From: Desulfobacteraceae bacterium
GTDB taxonomy: Bacteria > Desulfobacterota > Desulfobacteria > Desulfobacterales > JAABSP01
Direction of reading: 5' to 3'
NCBI GenBank assembly: GCA_011390065.1
Contig: JAABTD010000023.1
Coordinates: 1-35,275, forward strand
DNA length: 35,275 bases
Shown here: positions 18,289-27,858 of the stretch, piece by piece
Position numbering within the stretch: position 1 is the stretch's first letter
How the letters are laid out: each line of letters opens with the position of its first letter
Notes under the pieces: model-generated
What the model was told of the DNA's origin: nothing
The model's database searches: none
Seen by the model: the letters and a program-made list of their open reading frames with translations, nothing else
Made by a program: the position numbers and the translations under genes

Positions 18289-19877
18289 AGCATATGGCAA
18301 AAGATCTTTACAATGACCGGGTGCTGGTGATCGACGACGAGGAGACGGTTCGGGACAGTTTCCGGGAGATTCTCGTTCCCCGGCGACGGGATGTCCGGGG
18401 TCTGGAACGGGCCAGCAGCGCTCTGTTCGACGACGGCCCGCCTGCCCCCCGGAAAGGACAGACCGTCGCCATGGCGGCCTTCGACCTGACCGAAGCAGCC
18501 ACGGGGTTGGAGGGTCTGGAAGCGGTGAAACGGGCTGTGGCGGCGGATGCGCCCTTTGCCGCTATTTTCGTGGATATGCGGATGCCGGGCTGGGATGGTC
18601 TCCGGACCGTGGAGAAAATCCGGGAGATCGATGCCAGGGCCGAGATCATCTTGGTGACGGCGTACAGCGATTTCGGCATCGATGAAGTGGTGCAGCGGGC
18701 CGGAATGAATGTCAGCTACCACTGCAAGCCCTTTTCCGTGGAGGAGATCCGTCAGATCGCCGCCAAAGCCGTCTACGAATGGAACCGGGCCCGCAATCTG
18801 GAAGAACTCATCGAGGTGATTTCCCATTTCAGGGCCCACCGGTGGGAGTTGGACTCTCTGCTCTGGAACATTCTCCGGCAGACGGGCGAAATCGTCCGGA
18901 CCCCCTCCGCCATGTTGGCGGAAAAGGACGAACAGACCGGTCGATACCGGCGGCTGATGGGCATCGGCGATCTGGCGGACCCGGCAGCGGCCGATGCACG
19001 CCTGGAAATGATGCCTGAGTTGTCGCGAGGAACGGATGTCCGAACTGACGGGCATGCCCTTTTCCGGGTGGGGCGATACGTCATCCTCACCCTCCTGGAG
19101 GGGGGCGCGCCAGCCATCGACAAGGAGCGGATCTACCTCGCCCGCCTTTTTCTGGAACAGGCGGCCCTGGCCATCGATAACGTTGATCTCCAGGAGACGC
19201 TGATCCGCCGGGAGAAGCTGTCGGCTGTCGGCCAGGCCATCAGCATGCTGGCCCACGATCTGCGGGGCCCCATCGGCGGCATCTGTCAGGGAATAGAAAT
19301 GCTGGAAGCCGTTTCGGATGATCCGGTTCAGAAGCGGGATCTGCATCGAATGCTGCTCAATGAGGCCCGGCGTTCCTTGTCCATGGTCAATGATCTTCTC
19401 GACTTCACCCGGAACGCGCCGATGACAAAATCGCCGGTGGATGTCGCGCAGTTGCTGGCGGCAGTGTCGGCGGCGGCGGCGTCGCATCTGGATGAGTTGG
19501 GGATTCCGCTGCGGATCAAAACCCATGGGGTTTCCGAATTCAACGCTGATGAAAGCAAGGTCCGTCGCATTCTGCTGAATCTGGTCTTAAACGCTGCAGA
19601 AGCCCTTCATGGGGCAAAGACGCCCGACCCCCGCATCGCGCTTTCCGCCGGACGTGAAAATGACGCCGTCATTTTCCGGGTGGCGGACAACGGTCCGGGC
19701 ATTCCCGAGGCGATCCGCGACAAGCTCTTTGTCCCCTTCGTGACCGGCGGGAAATGCGGCGGCACGGGGCTGGGGCTGACCATCGTGGAACAGTTTGCGA
19801 CGGCCCATGGGGGGAACGTCGACTATGCGACCTCCCCCGAAGGGACTGTCTTCACCGTATGGCTGCCCTGGAAGTAG
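18285..19877 (+). CDS. Response-regulator/histidine kinase hybrid (N-terminal REC, GAF-like middle, HisKA, HATPase)
   Basis: VLVIDDEETVRDSF, FVDMRMPGWDGL, VTAYSDF, CKPF; then MLAHDLRGPIGGI, NLVLNAAEAL, VADNGPGIP, GGTGLGLTIVEQ. ATGA overlap with the upstream kinase. Confidence 0.9.
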   Translation: MKHMAKDLYNDRVLVIDDEETVRDSFREILVPRRRDVRGLERASSALFDDGPPAPRKGQTVAMAAFDLTEAATGLEGLEAVKRAVAADAPFAAIFVDMRMPGWDGLRTVEKIREIDARAEIILVTAYSDFGIDEVVQRAGMNVSYHCKPFSVEEIRQIAAKAVYEWNRARNLEELIEVISHFRAHRWELDSLLWNILRQTGEIVRTPSAMLAEKDEQTGRYRRLMGIGDLADPAAADARLEMMPELSRGTDVRTDGHALFRVGRYVILTLLEGGAPAIDKERIYLARLFLEQAALAIDNVDLQETLIRREKLSAVGQAISMLAHDLRGPIGGICQGIEMLEAVSDDPVQKRDLHRMLLNEARRSLSMVNDLLDFTRNAPMTKSPVDVAQLLAAVSAAAASHLDELGIPLRIKTHGVSEFNADESKVRRILLNLVLNAAEALHGAKTPDPRIALSAGRENDAVIFRVADNGPGIPEAIRDKLFVPFVTGGKCGGTGLGLTIVEQFATAHGGNVDYATSPEGTVFTVWLPWK

Positions 19878-19884
19878 GCGTCGG

Positions 19885-22557
19885 TTATGCCGCGGGTTCA
19901 GCCTCTTCCTCTTCCTCCTCCGGCATCTCGGTAGGAGTGGCGGGGGGTGGAAAGGTCTGTTCCAGAATCTTTTCCGACTGCCCCCTTACCCGCACCTCGA
20001 GGTTCCGGAAGCCTTCCTCGATCGAGGTCGACATCTCCACCAGGGTGCCCTGGCTGATGATGACCCGGATGAGCTGGGGGATCTGGGTCCGGGCCGTAGA
20101 CGTCAGATAGACCGGTTGTATGTAGAGGAGGGCGTTGCCTACCGGTAAGATGATCATCCGGCCCCGGTTGATTTTGGACCCCTGCTGATCCCACAGACTC
20201 ATTTCCTGGGCAATCCGGTCGTCGTTGTCGATCAGGGAGCTGACCTGGGCCGGTCCGTAGATCTGCTGGCCCTTGGGGAAGTTGTATGTGACGATCCTGC
20301 CGTAATTGTCTTCGTCGCATCCGACGACCATCAGAGACCGCAGGTTGTCCCGGCCTATGGGACTCATGGGGGACAGGAGCATGAATTCATGCTTTCTATC
20401 TCTAAAGAGATTGATGGTCATGTAGTAAGATCTTTGCAGATCGGTTTCCACGCCGGCGAACTCCCAATGGTCCTCCTGGTGGTAGAAGCGGTCGGAGGTT
20501 TTCTGGTGGTATTTCCTGAACACGCTCATCTGAATCTCGAACATGCCTTTCGGGTAGCGCAAATGTTGCCTGACATCCTCATTCATCTCGCTCATGGGCG
20601 AGAACAACCCCGGATAGATGCGGGAATAGGCCCGGATAATGGGGTCTTTGGGATCGAAGAGATAGAATTTTATATCTCCGTGATAGGCGTCCACTACGAT
20701 TTTGACCGAGTTGCGGATATAATTGATCTGCTCCGATTCGTAATGCTGGTCTGTGTAGAAGCCGGTGTATGGATAGAGATAGGATGCGGTATAGGCGTCC
20801 TGTATCCAGAAGAACCGGTCTTTGTCCGCCACGATGTAGGGGTCGCCGTCCAGCAGCAGAAAGGGCGCCAGGTTTTCGATGGCTGTCTGGATGTTCCGGC
20901 GAATCAGAATCCGGCTGTCCTCGTTGGTTTTAGTGGTGAAAAAGATGTTTTTTTCCCTGAAATAGAGCGCGAAGATCGCTTTTTTGATCAGATTGGCCAT
21001 GGGGATGCCGCCGCGGCCCTCGTAATGCGTCACAGTGTTGTTGTCCTCCTGCGGATAGTCGATCTCTCCCTGTTCGTTGGGCGCAATGGCGTACTGATAT
21101 TTCTCCATGCCGAAATAGATGCCCGGCCGGGATATAGTGTAGGGAAGCTCCGACTGGAGCGGAAGGTTTCGGATAAACCATTCCATATCGGCATCGCCGC
21201 TCTGGGCCGCGGGACTCATGACCACGCCGTACCCATGGGTGTACTGGAGGCGTCGGTTGATCCAGCTCTGGGAGGTGGCCGGCAGCCTCCGTGTGCTGAT
21301 CTCCCGCGCCGCTATGTTCACCTGCTGATAGATGCCGTTGACGGTGTACCGGTCCACATCCACGCCGGGGAATGAATAATAGGGGCGGATGCCCTGTCGC
21401 TGTTCGTAGACTTTTCCCAGCATATCCCGATCCCAGACCGGGATGTTCCGAAGGTTTTTCTGGAGGTAAATGTCCTCGGCGACGAGTTGCATCACCGGCT
21501 TGATGTCATATTGGCGTTCTTCCACTTCTGCAAGGTTGAAGGCGTCCAGCGTGGCGTCGATGTTGTACTGGATATACGGCGCCTGGCGGACCATCTCGTT
21601 GGGTATGACGATGAACTGGTTGATCATTCTGGGAATGAACGGGGTGCGTTCCAGCCCCAGGACCAGGACAAAGGCGATGGCCAGGCCCGCAAACAACCTG
21701 CCGCCCCTCCGGAAATGGATGAATCGGATGAGCGCCAGCGAGGCGAGGGTGAAGAACAGAATTTTGAGATAGATCATCGGCAGGTTGAACCACATCTCCA
21801 CGAAACCGGGGCCGAAGAAGACGGAGGCGGGATCATCCCGGTAGAGCAGACCGTACCGCTGGAGGAAATAGCCCCACACCTGGATGCCCAGCACGATGAG
21901 CACCAGGATGGTGAGATGGATCAACGCGCCCGCGGCCAGTTTCTGATCCTCTTTATCGAGGAGACGGTTTTCGAGCCAGTAGAGGCATAGCACGCCCAGA
22001 AACAGGATGGCGAAGATGACGAGCAATTGCTGCTGGATCAAGGTATAGATGGGATAGGAAAAGAGGTAGAAGGAGATGTCCAGGCCGTAAAACGGATCTG
22101 TCAGATGTTTGCCGATGCTTTCGGTGGCCGGGGCAAAGAGATACAGAAGGGTTCGTTCCCAGATCCGGTACAGGGGAATGGCCACCAGGATGGCCAGCGC
22201 CACTGAAAGCGGGGTGTAAACTCGCATGGAGCCGGTTCGGAACAGTTTGACAATGTCCCGTCGATCCGGTTCCGGGGCGCTTTTGCCCCCTTTTTTCACT
22301 GTTTCCGTGTTGCCCAGAAATCGGGAAGCGATGCGGAAGTTGAGAAAAAAGAGGAAAAAAAAGACCACGGTCACGACCAGAAATACGAGGGAAGGATAGA
22401 TCAGGCGCTGGAAGAAATAGAAGGTGTAATCCATGGAGGCGAACCACCAGTATTCGACGATGATTTCCAGCGTCGCCCGTCGGGTCAACAGATAGGCGAG
22501 CCCTGCCAGGACAGCCAGTATGGCGAGAACCCACAGCCACTTTTTCACTCTTCGCAT
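19885..22557 (-). CDS. UPF0182 family membrane protein
   Basis: Seven or so N-terminal TM segments, ERTPFIPRMINQFIV.PNE...PYIQYNIDATLDAFNL, NGIYQQVNIAAREIS, acidic C-terminal tail EEEEEEAEPAA. Confidence 0.88.
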   Translation of the reverse strand: MRRVKKWLWVLAILAVLAGLAYLLTRRATLEIIVEYWWFASMDYTFYFFQRLIYPSLVFLVVTVVFFFLFFLNFRIASRFLGNTETVKKGGKSAPEPDRRDIVKLFRTGSMRVYTPLSVALAILVAIPLYRIWERTLLYLFAPATESIGKHLTDPFYGLDISFYLFSYPIYTLIQQQLLVIFAILFLGVLCLYWLENRLLDKEDQKLAAGALIHLTILVLIVLGIQVWGYFLQRYGLLYRDDPASVFFGPGFVEMWFNLPMIYLKILFFTLASLALIRFIHFRRGGRLFAGLAIAFVLVLGLERTPFIPRMINQFIVIPNEMVRQAPYIQYNIDATLDAFNLAEVEERQYDIKPVMQLVAEDIYLQKNLRNIPVWDRDMLGKVYEQRQGIRPYYSFPGVDVDRYTVNGIYQQVNIAAREISTRRLPATSQSWINRRLQYTHGYGVVMSPAAQSGDADMEWFIRNLPLQSELPYTISRPGIYFGMEKYQYAIAPNEQGEIDYPQEDNNTVTHYEGRGGIPMANLIKKAIFALYFREKNIFFTTKTNEDSRILIRRNIQTAIENLAPFLLLDGDPYIVADKDRFFWIQDAYTASYLYPYTGFYTDQHYESEQINYIRNSVKIVVDAYHGDIKFYLFDPKDPIIRAYSRIYPGLFSPMSEMNEDVRQHLRYPKGMFEIQMSVFRKYHQKTSDRFYHQEDHWEFAGVETDLQRSYYMTINLFRDRKHEFMLLSPMSPIGRDNLRSLMVVGCDEDNYGRIVTYNFPKGQQIYGPAQVSSLIDNDDRIAQEMSLWDQQGSKINRGRMIILPVGNALLYIQPVYLTSTARTQIPQLIRVIISQGTLVEMSTSIEEGFRNLEVRVRGQSEKILEQTFPPPATPTEMPEEEEEEAEPAA

Positions 22558-22889
22558 GCGTTTCCTCCTCGCGTATGGGGGTGACGGCGATCATTAAAAA
22601 ATGATGATAAAAATCAGACTCATCCTAACAGAGGTCGCCGCTATTTTCAAGCAAGTTTCGCGAGGTCTTGCCGATCCCATCCCGGCGCCTCTTTGCCTGG
22701 ATCAAGCGGCGCGGCCCATCGGATGGACGGAAAAGATCGGGCGATGATCCGTTATGGACTTGATCTGTTTTGTGAATTGGCAGTATGGTGGGAAGGCAGT
22801 GCCGATTTGCGGAAAAGAATTGAAAGGGGCCCGAAAAAGATCGATGCCCCATTGACAGCAACAGAAGGGGCGTTCAAACAGGGGAAGCC

Positions 22890-23720
22890 ATGATGCGGAC
22901 GACGATTTTAGGGATGGCGTGGGTGACTGCGCTGCTGCTGGCCGGCGGGTGCGCGACGCTTCGGGGCATCGCCCAGAAGCCGGAGGTCCAGTTTGCCGGG
23001 GTCTCCCTGGAGCATATGACCCTCTTCGAGGCAACGCCGGTGTTCAATTTCAAGATGACCAATCCGAACCCCGTGCGCATCTCCGCCAAGCGCATCTCCT
23101 ACAAAATGAAGATCAACGACCGGAAATTCGTCAACGGCGTGGCGGATAAAGGCAAGCGGATCGGACCCGGCGCATCGGAGATCATTTCCGTTCCCGTCAC
23201 CATCGATTATCTGGATCTGTTCGATACGTTTTCCGAACTCGACAGATCGGAGCAGATCCGCTACGAATTGTCCGGCGGCATCGATGTGGGCCCCTTCACC
23301 GTTCCCTTCGGCCACAAGGGCGCCTTGACGGCGCCCAAACTGCCGAAGATATCCCTTAAGGACGTGGCGGTTTCGGATATTTCCCTGACCGGCGCCAAGG
23401 TCCAACTGGTGCTCGGGATCTTGAACGACAACCCCTTTGCAGTGAAATTGAACGGTCTTGAGTACGGCGTCAAGCTCCGGGGGAAGACCTTCGCCCAGGG
23501 GGAGATGCTGACAGTGCCCCCCGTCAATGAGAACGGCGTCTCGACGGTGACCATCCCCTTGGACATTAATTTTTTCAAGCTGGGCCGTTCGGTCTATGCG
23601 TTGTTGAGAGAGGCCTCTTCCGGTTATGAATTGACCGGGGAGATGCGGTTCGACATCCCCAAACTGGGAGAAAGGCGGATCCCGTTCCGTGAGGAGGGGG
23701 AGGTGTCGGTCCGCAAATAA
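22890..23720 (+). CDS. LEA type 2 / WHy-domain lipoprotein with two tandem repeats
   Basis: Lipobox LLLAGGCATL; FNFKMTNPNPVRISAKRISYKMKINDRKF and VQLVLGILNDNPFAVKLNGLEYGVKLRGKTF are the two WHy-like cores. Confidence 0.8.
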   Translation: MMRTTILGMAWVTALLLAGGCATLRGIAQKPEVQFAGVSLEHMTLFEATPVFNFKMTNPNPVRISAKRISYKMKINDRKFVNGVADKGKRIGPGASEIISVPVTIDYLDLFDTFSELDRSEQIRYELSGGIDVGPFTVPFGHKGALTAPKLPKISLKDVAVSDISLTGAKVQLVLGILNDNPFAVKLNGLEYGVKLRGKTFAQGEMLTVPPVNENGVSTVTIPLDINFFKLGRSVYALLREASSGYELTGEMRFDIPKLGERRIPFREEGEVSVRK

Positions 23721-23771
23721 ACAGAGACCGGTCAGCGAATGGGCGGCCGCTGGGCCGGGAACTGTCGAGCG

Positions 23772-25880
23772 TTACCCCGAGGCTTCGAAAAGGGCCGTTT
23801 CTTCATAGAGAAGGGTCGGTTCGTTTTTGCTGAGAACGCTGTTCCGGGACGGGGCGTCGGATAAATCGGACTCGTCCAGTCCGCCCCATTCCTCCCGGTA
23901 CATGGCGGTGAAGACGATGTCGAACAATACCTTGGAGAGGTCGTAAGCCGACAGACGGGGCGTCTCTTTCTCAAGCAGCCGCATGAGCTGTTTCTGTCGT
24001 TGGGACCGCGCTTTCAGCTGCTCGAGATCTCGCAACAGCCTCAATATCTGCGTCCGCATGCCCGGCGGCGTCTTGGGCAGATTCTCCCCTTTTTCCCAGC
24101 GCTCCCTGAGGCGGCCAACCTCCATGACAGGCGCCTTGAGAAGATTTTTCCTGTTTTTGTCGCTGTGGAAGATCACCTGGGCGTCGACGTATTTCTGGAC
24201 CTGTTTTTCGGTGTTTTTATGCTCTCGCTTGATGTCCTCCCGGATCATGACGCTCGCTTTGTCCGACAGGGAGATGGGGATCGACTTGAGCAGACCTTTT
24301 TTCTCCGACAGCTTCTCCTCGAACTCGGCAACAGCGCCGCTCCAGTACATGCGGCTGACCTCCTTGAACCCTTCGGACAGAGGCAGGTTCAATTCGGTGG
24401 TCCGCTGGATGGTTTTTTTGGTCTTGAACAACAGCTTTCGGGTATGTTCGAACAGCAGTTCTCCGGTGACGATGTTGTAGATCATGGCGATGGCGGCCTG
24501 CCAATCCTGGTAGTTGAAGACCCGGGGCAGGTCCGTCAGGGTCTGGCCCAGCAGACGGTTGGGAAAGAGATGAGACGGCGTGGCGTAAGCCGGGGTTCCG
24601 GCCAGCAGGGGTTGAGGGATTTCCTTTTCCGGATAGTCGGTAAAATCGACGGCCGTTTCAAAGTCGATGAGTCCTAAAGATGCGTCTTCGGGCGAGGCGA
24701 TGAACAGGGGATATCGGTCTTTTTCGGCGACGACGAAGAGATTGTCCGGCTTCAGATCCCGGATGGCGATCTGACGATCCCGCAGGCAGGCCAGAAGGTG
24801 GATGATGTTGTAGATGAGCCCCGACATCTGGTCTTTATTCTGTATGAACGACACGTGGTGGATATAAGACAGCACGGTTGCCCGATAGGCATCGACCTCC
24901 TCGCTGTTTTCAAGGAGCACCTCTTTGACCATCTCATTGAATTTGAGCAGAAATTCTTCGGGAAAGGCATCGTCCAGCCGGGTCACGGTTCTCTCGGCCA
25001 GGTGATGAAGGAACCATTCCTGTTTCCGAGAGGTGGGGATTGGAAACGAAAGCCCCTGGCCTTGCATCATCTCTGAAAGATGGGTTTCGTATTGGGAATA
25101 GACCTTGTTGATGTTGAAGCAGGTGGTCAGAGCCTCGCTGCCGTATTTGTTTTCGAACGCCAGGATATCCCACAGCAGGTTGTGGGATTTGAGGATCTCC
25201 TCTCCCATCTTCCACCGGTAGACGTCCGCATCATGCATGGCCTCGACTACCTGGGAGAGGAAAGCGTATTTCGACAGGTCCATGACGAAGACGAATCCCC
25301 CGGAGATCTTGAGGAAATCCTGGTAGGCGGGCTGTTCCCGGAGCCAGGCGATGTAACGGCTCTCCAATTCCGACGGCTTCAGTTCGGCGGCGTCTTTAAA
25401 GGGATGGACTTTCCGCATGATCGCCGTCACGCCCGGCGCCACGAATTCTATTTCGGGTTCCAGTTTGACCGCGATGCGGCCTTCGGTATGAAGGCTTTCG
25501 GTGTATTCCTCGAATTTGCGGATCGGAACGGGGGGGACCTTGATCACCAGCAAATTGTCGTAGGTCACCTTGAAACAGGTGCTTTTACTCCCCTTGGTTC
25601 TGGAGCCGGTCCGGCTCCTGCTGCGGCTCCGGGTGTTGGGGTTCTCGCCGATGATCCCAACGCTCATGCGGCGGCGTTCCCATTTGTCGTTTTTTTTAAC
25701 GCGCAGTTCGTAGGTCAGGTCCGGGCCGTCATCTTCGCCGCTGATCTGCGTTGCCCGGACCTTCGCATCCGGGTCGGCGCCGCACTGATGTTTGAAGAGT
25801 TTCAGAAAAAGTCCGATGACGGCTGCCCGCTCAGGGTCGGGTCTGGCGTTTCCAACAAATCGTATTTGGTCTGTATCCAT
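23772..25880 (-). CDS. Divergent eukaryotic-like Ser/Thr protein kinase superfamily protein
   Basis: N-lobe-like TCFKVTYDNLLVIKVPP, catalytic-loop-like IAIRDLKPDNLFV, LGLIDFETAVDF in place of DFG, activation-segment-like AGTPAYATPSH, DWQAAIAMIYNIVTGELLF. Confidence 0.7.
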   Translation of the reverse strand: MDTDQIRFVGNARPDPERAAVIGLFLKLFKHQCGADPDAKVRATQISGEDDGPDLTYELRVKKNDKWERRRMSVGIIGENPNTRSRSRSRTGSRTKGSKSTCFKVTYDNLLVIKVPPVPIRKFEEYTESLHTEGRIAVKLEPEIEFVAPGVTAIMRKVHPFKDAAELKPSELESRYIAWLREQPAYQDFLKISGGFVFVMDLSKYAFLSQVVEAMHDADVYRWKMGEEILKSHNLLWDILAFENKYGSEALTTCFNINKVYSQYETHLSEMMQGQGLSFPIPTSRKQEWFLHHLAERTVTRLDDAFPEEFLLKFNEMVKEVLLENSEEVDAYRATVLSYIHHVSFIQNKDQMSGLIYNIIHLLACLRDRQIAIRDLKPDNLFVVAEKDRYPLFIASPEDASLGLIDFETAVDFTDYPEKEIPQPLLAGTPAYATPSHLFPNRLLGQTLTDLPRVFNYQDWQAAIAMIYNIVTGELLFEHTRKLLFKTKKTIQRTTELNLPLSEGFKEVSRMYWSGAVAEFEEKLSEKKGLLKSIPISLSDKASVMIREDIKREHKNTEKQVQKYVDAQVIFHSDKNRKNLLKAPVMEVGRLRERWEKGENLPKTPPGMRTQILRLLRDLEQLKARSQRQKQLMRLLEKETPRLSAYDLSKVLFDIVFTAMYREEWGGLDESDLSDAPSRNSVLSKNEPTLLYEETALFEASG

Positions 25881-26053
25881 CGCGTTAGCGGGGCCGCCTC
25901 ATCTGAGATCGCTGGGAAGTGTGCTTTTTTTTATCGAGCCAATGATAGTATGACGGCCTTTTTTTTTCAAGGCTGTTTTATCCGGAGGGGTCGATGCGCC
26001 TTCCGGAATGCAGGGACCATGGCAATGGCTGGGTGCGCGGGAGGAAACGGGCT

Positions 26054-26527
26054 TCAGGCAACCCTGTAGACGCCCCGTTTGACGCTTTCGATTTTGCCTT
26101 CCTCTTTCAGTTTGGAAACAACATTGTGAATCGTTCGAACGGTAAAGCCGGTGTTCCGGGCCAGGGTGGGGGGGTCGAGACCTTCCGGGCTTTTAGAAAG
26201 TTCTTTCATCACCGCATCGGTGGAAGACATCCTGGGCGGCGTTTTCCTCGGCGTCTTTTTGCCGCCTTCGGATTTCCCGCTGGCGGTTTTTTTCTTCGGC
26301 CTTGTGGACTTGGCGGCCTTCGGCGCTTTTTTTTCACGGGCAACCGTTTCCGTTTCCGGCGGGGTTTCGGGTACGCCCTTTTCGTCAACCTCCTGCTGCT
26401 GAAACGTCTCCAGGCCTTCGGCAACTTCTTCAATGCCTTTTGCCAGCGCCTTCAATCCTTCGGAGATGCTCTTCAGGAAGATCTCGCTGTTTTTCATCAT
26501 CTGATTCCGACTCGCTTTCTTTCGCAT
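26054..26527 (-). CDS. Winged-helix DNA-binding protein with Lys/Pro/Ala-rich linker
   Basis: Linker KKAPKAAKSTRPKKKTASGKSEGGKKTPRKTPP; C-terminal wHTH DAVMKELSKSPEGLDPPTLARNTGFTVRTIHNVVSKLKEEGKIESVKRGVYRV. Confidence 0.7.
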   Translation of the reverse strand: MRKKASRNQMMKNSEIFLKSISEGLKALAKGIEEVAEGLETFQQQEVDEKGVPETPPETETVAREKKAPKAAKSTRPKKKTASGKSEGGKKTPRKTPPRMSSTDAVMKELSKSPEGLDPPTLARNTGFTVRTIHNVVSKLKEEGKIESVKRGVYRVA

Positions 26528-26531
26528 AAAG

Positions 26532-26547
26532 GGTTTAAACTTAAACC
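26532..26547. promoter_or_regulatory. 16-bp inverted repeat, candidate operator of the wHTH gene
   Basis: ggtttaa-ac-ttaaacc, perfect 7-bp arms, directly upstream of the minus-strand start at 26527. Confidence 0.4.
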
Positions 26548-26679
26548 ATCAGGGAACAACCGATAACTTCGGGATAAGTTAACGAGCGCCATGAAAAAAT
26601 CAAGGAGAAAATGAAGAAATTGTCATTTTTCAGGAAATGACTTCTGAAACGCCGTGATCCGGGCCGCCGCCCATCGCCG

Positions 26680-27777
26680 TTATTTCTGACAGAAAAAGTG
26701 GAAGTTGAAGGGATCGTCGGGGATCTCCGTCACCTCGGTTTTCTGAAAACCGGCTTCGGAGAGCATTTCCATCGCCTTTTCTTTTCCCCACATCATGCCC
26801 AGGCCGGCGCCCCCTTCGACGCGCCCGACGGGCATGCAATGCATGAGGCTGACCGTGTAGAGAAACGGTCCCATGGGATGGTTTCTATTGCCGGCGATGT
26901 CCGTGTGAGCGGCGATATCGACCATGGAGAAACGCCCGCCGGGTTTCAGAATGGCGTAAACCGATTCCAGGGCTTCCGACGGCCGGGTCTGGTCGTGAAT
27001 GGCGTCAAAGGCGGTGACGTAGTCGAAGGCTTCTTTGAAGGTCGGATCGTCTTTCATATTGACGGCGTCAAGGGCAAAGAAAGCAACGTTTTTCAGGCCC
27101 CGGCGGGCGGCCTCCTGCCGGGCAATCTCGATGGCCTCCCGGGAGACGTCGACGCCTGTGAACCGGCTTTCGGGGAAATGTTGCGCCATGAGCAGCGCCG
27201 CCACGCCTTCGCCGCAACCCAGGTCGCAGACTTCCAGGCCGTCCTGAAGCTGTTTCACGATCTTTCCGTTCTCCACGGCGGGCAGAAACCGATCCACCAG
27301 CACCTGACGGTGCTTGGCGTTGGCCAGTTCGGTCATGAATGCCTGGAATCGGGGATAGTGAGAATAGGAAACCCCGTCTCCCGTGCAAAACCCCTTGATC
27401 ACCGGTTCCATGGCGCAGTGGGTCAGCAGCGGGATTTCCTGGGTGTAAACGCCGAGGTTGGCGTTTCCGGACCGGCGGGTGAGCAGGTCGCCGTAGGGTT
27501 TGGGCAAGTGAAATCGCTCCTGACCCGCTTCGTTTCGGGAAAGCGCGATGATATCGCCGCAGACCATCACGCCCAGCCATTCCTTCAGGTACCGCGGGTC
27601 CACTCCGGCAGCCGTTGCGATGTCATCGGCGGCAACGGGTTCGCCCAGGGCGTCCATGGCGTCGAAGATCCCGGTTCGGTATCCGATAGCCAAGGCAAGG
27701 TTCAGGGCGCCGTGGTTGAGGATGTCGGAAATTTTGCTGGAAGCGTCAGCCGGTTTGGGGTCGGTCTGTTGGGTCAT
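26680..27777 (-). CDS. Class I SAM-dependent methyltransferase with N-terminal winged helix (Rv2258c-like)
   Basis: N-term HGALNLALAIGYRTGIFDAMDALGEPVAADDIATAAGVDPRYLKEWL; motif I VCDLGCGEGVAALLMAQHFPESRFTGVDVS. Confidence 0.85.
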   Translation of the reverse strand: MTQQTDPKPADASSKISDILNHGALNLALAIGYRTGIFDAMDALGEPVAADDIATAAGVDPRYLKEWLGVMVCGDIIALSRNEAGQERFHLPKPYGDLLTRRSGNANLGVYTQEIPLLTHCAMEPVIKGFCTGDGVSYSHYPRFQAFMTELANAKHRQVLVDRFLPAVENGKIVKQLQDGLEVCDLGCGEGVAALLMAQHFPESRFTGVDVSREAIEIARQEAARRGLKNVAFFALDAVNMKDDPTFKEAFDYVTAFDAIHDQTRPSEALESVYAILKPGGRFSMVDIAAHTDIAGNRNHPMGPFLYTVSLMHCMPVGRVEGGAGLGMMWGKEKAMEMLSEAGFQKTEVTEIPDDPFNFHFFCQK

Positions 27778-27791
27778 GGCGATGCGTTAAG

Positions 27792-27819
27792 TCCTTGCAT
27801 TGGAATCCTTGCATTGGAA
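27792..27819. repeat. 14-bp direct tandem duplication
   Basis: tccttgcattggaa repeated exactly twice with no gap. Confidence 0.8.
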
Positions 27820-27821
27820 CT

Positions 27822-27854
27822 AAAAAAGGCCGATCCATACTGATCGGCCTTTTT
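27822..27854 (-). terminator. Rho-independent terminator of tRNA-Glu
   Basis: aaaaaaGGCCGATC-catact-GATCGGCCttttt: 8-bp stem flanked by A and T tracts, just 3' of the minus-strand tRNA. Confidence 0.8.
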
Positions 27855-27858
27855 AATC

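Noticed and set aside
22693-22893. 66-aa ORF upstream of the LEA14/WHy gene
   Set aside because: No recognisable motif, no good RBS, and composition unlike neighbouring genes.
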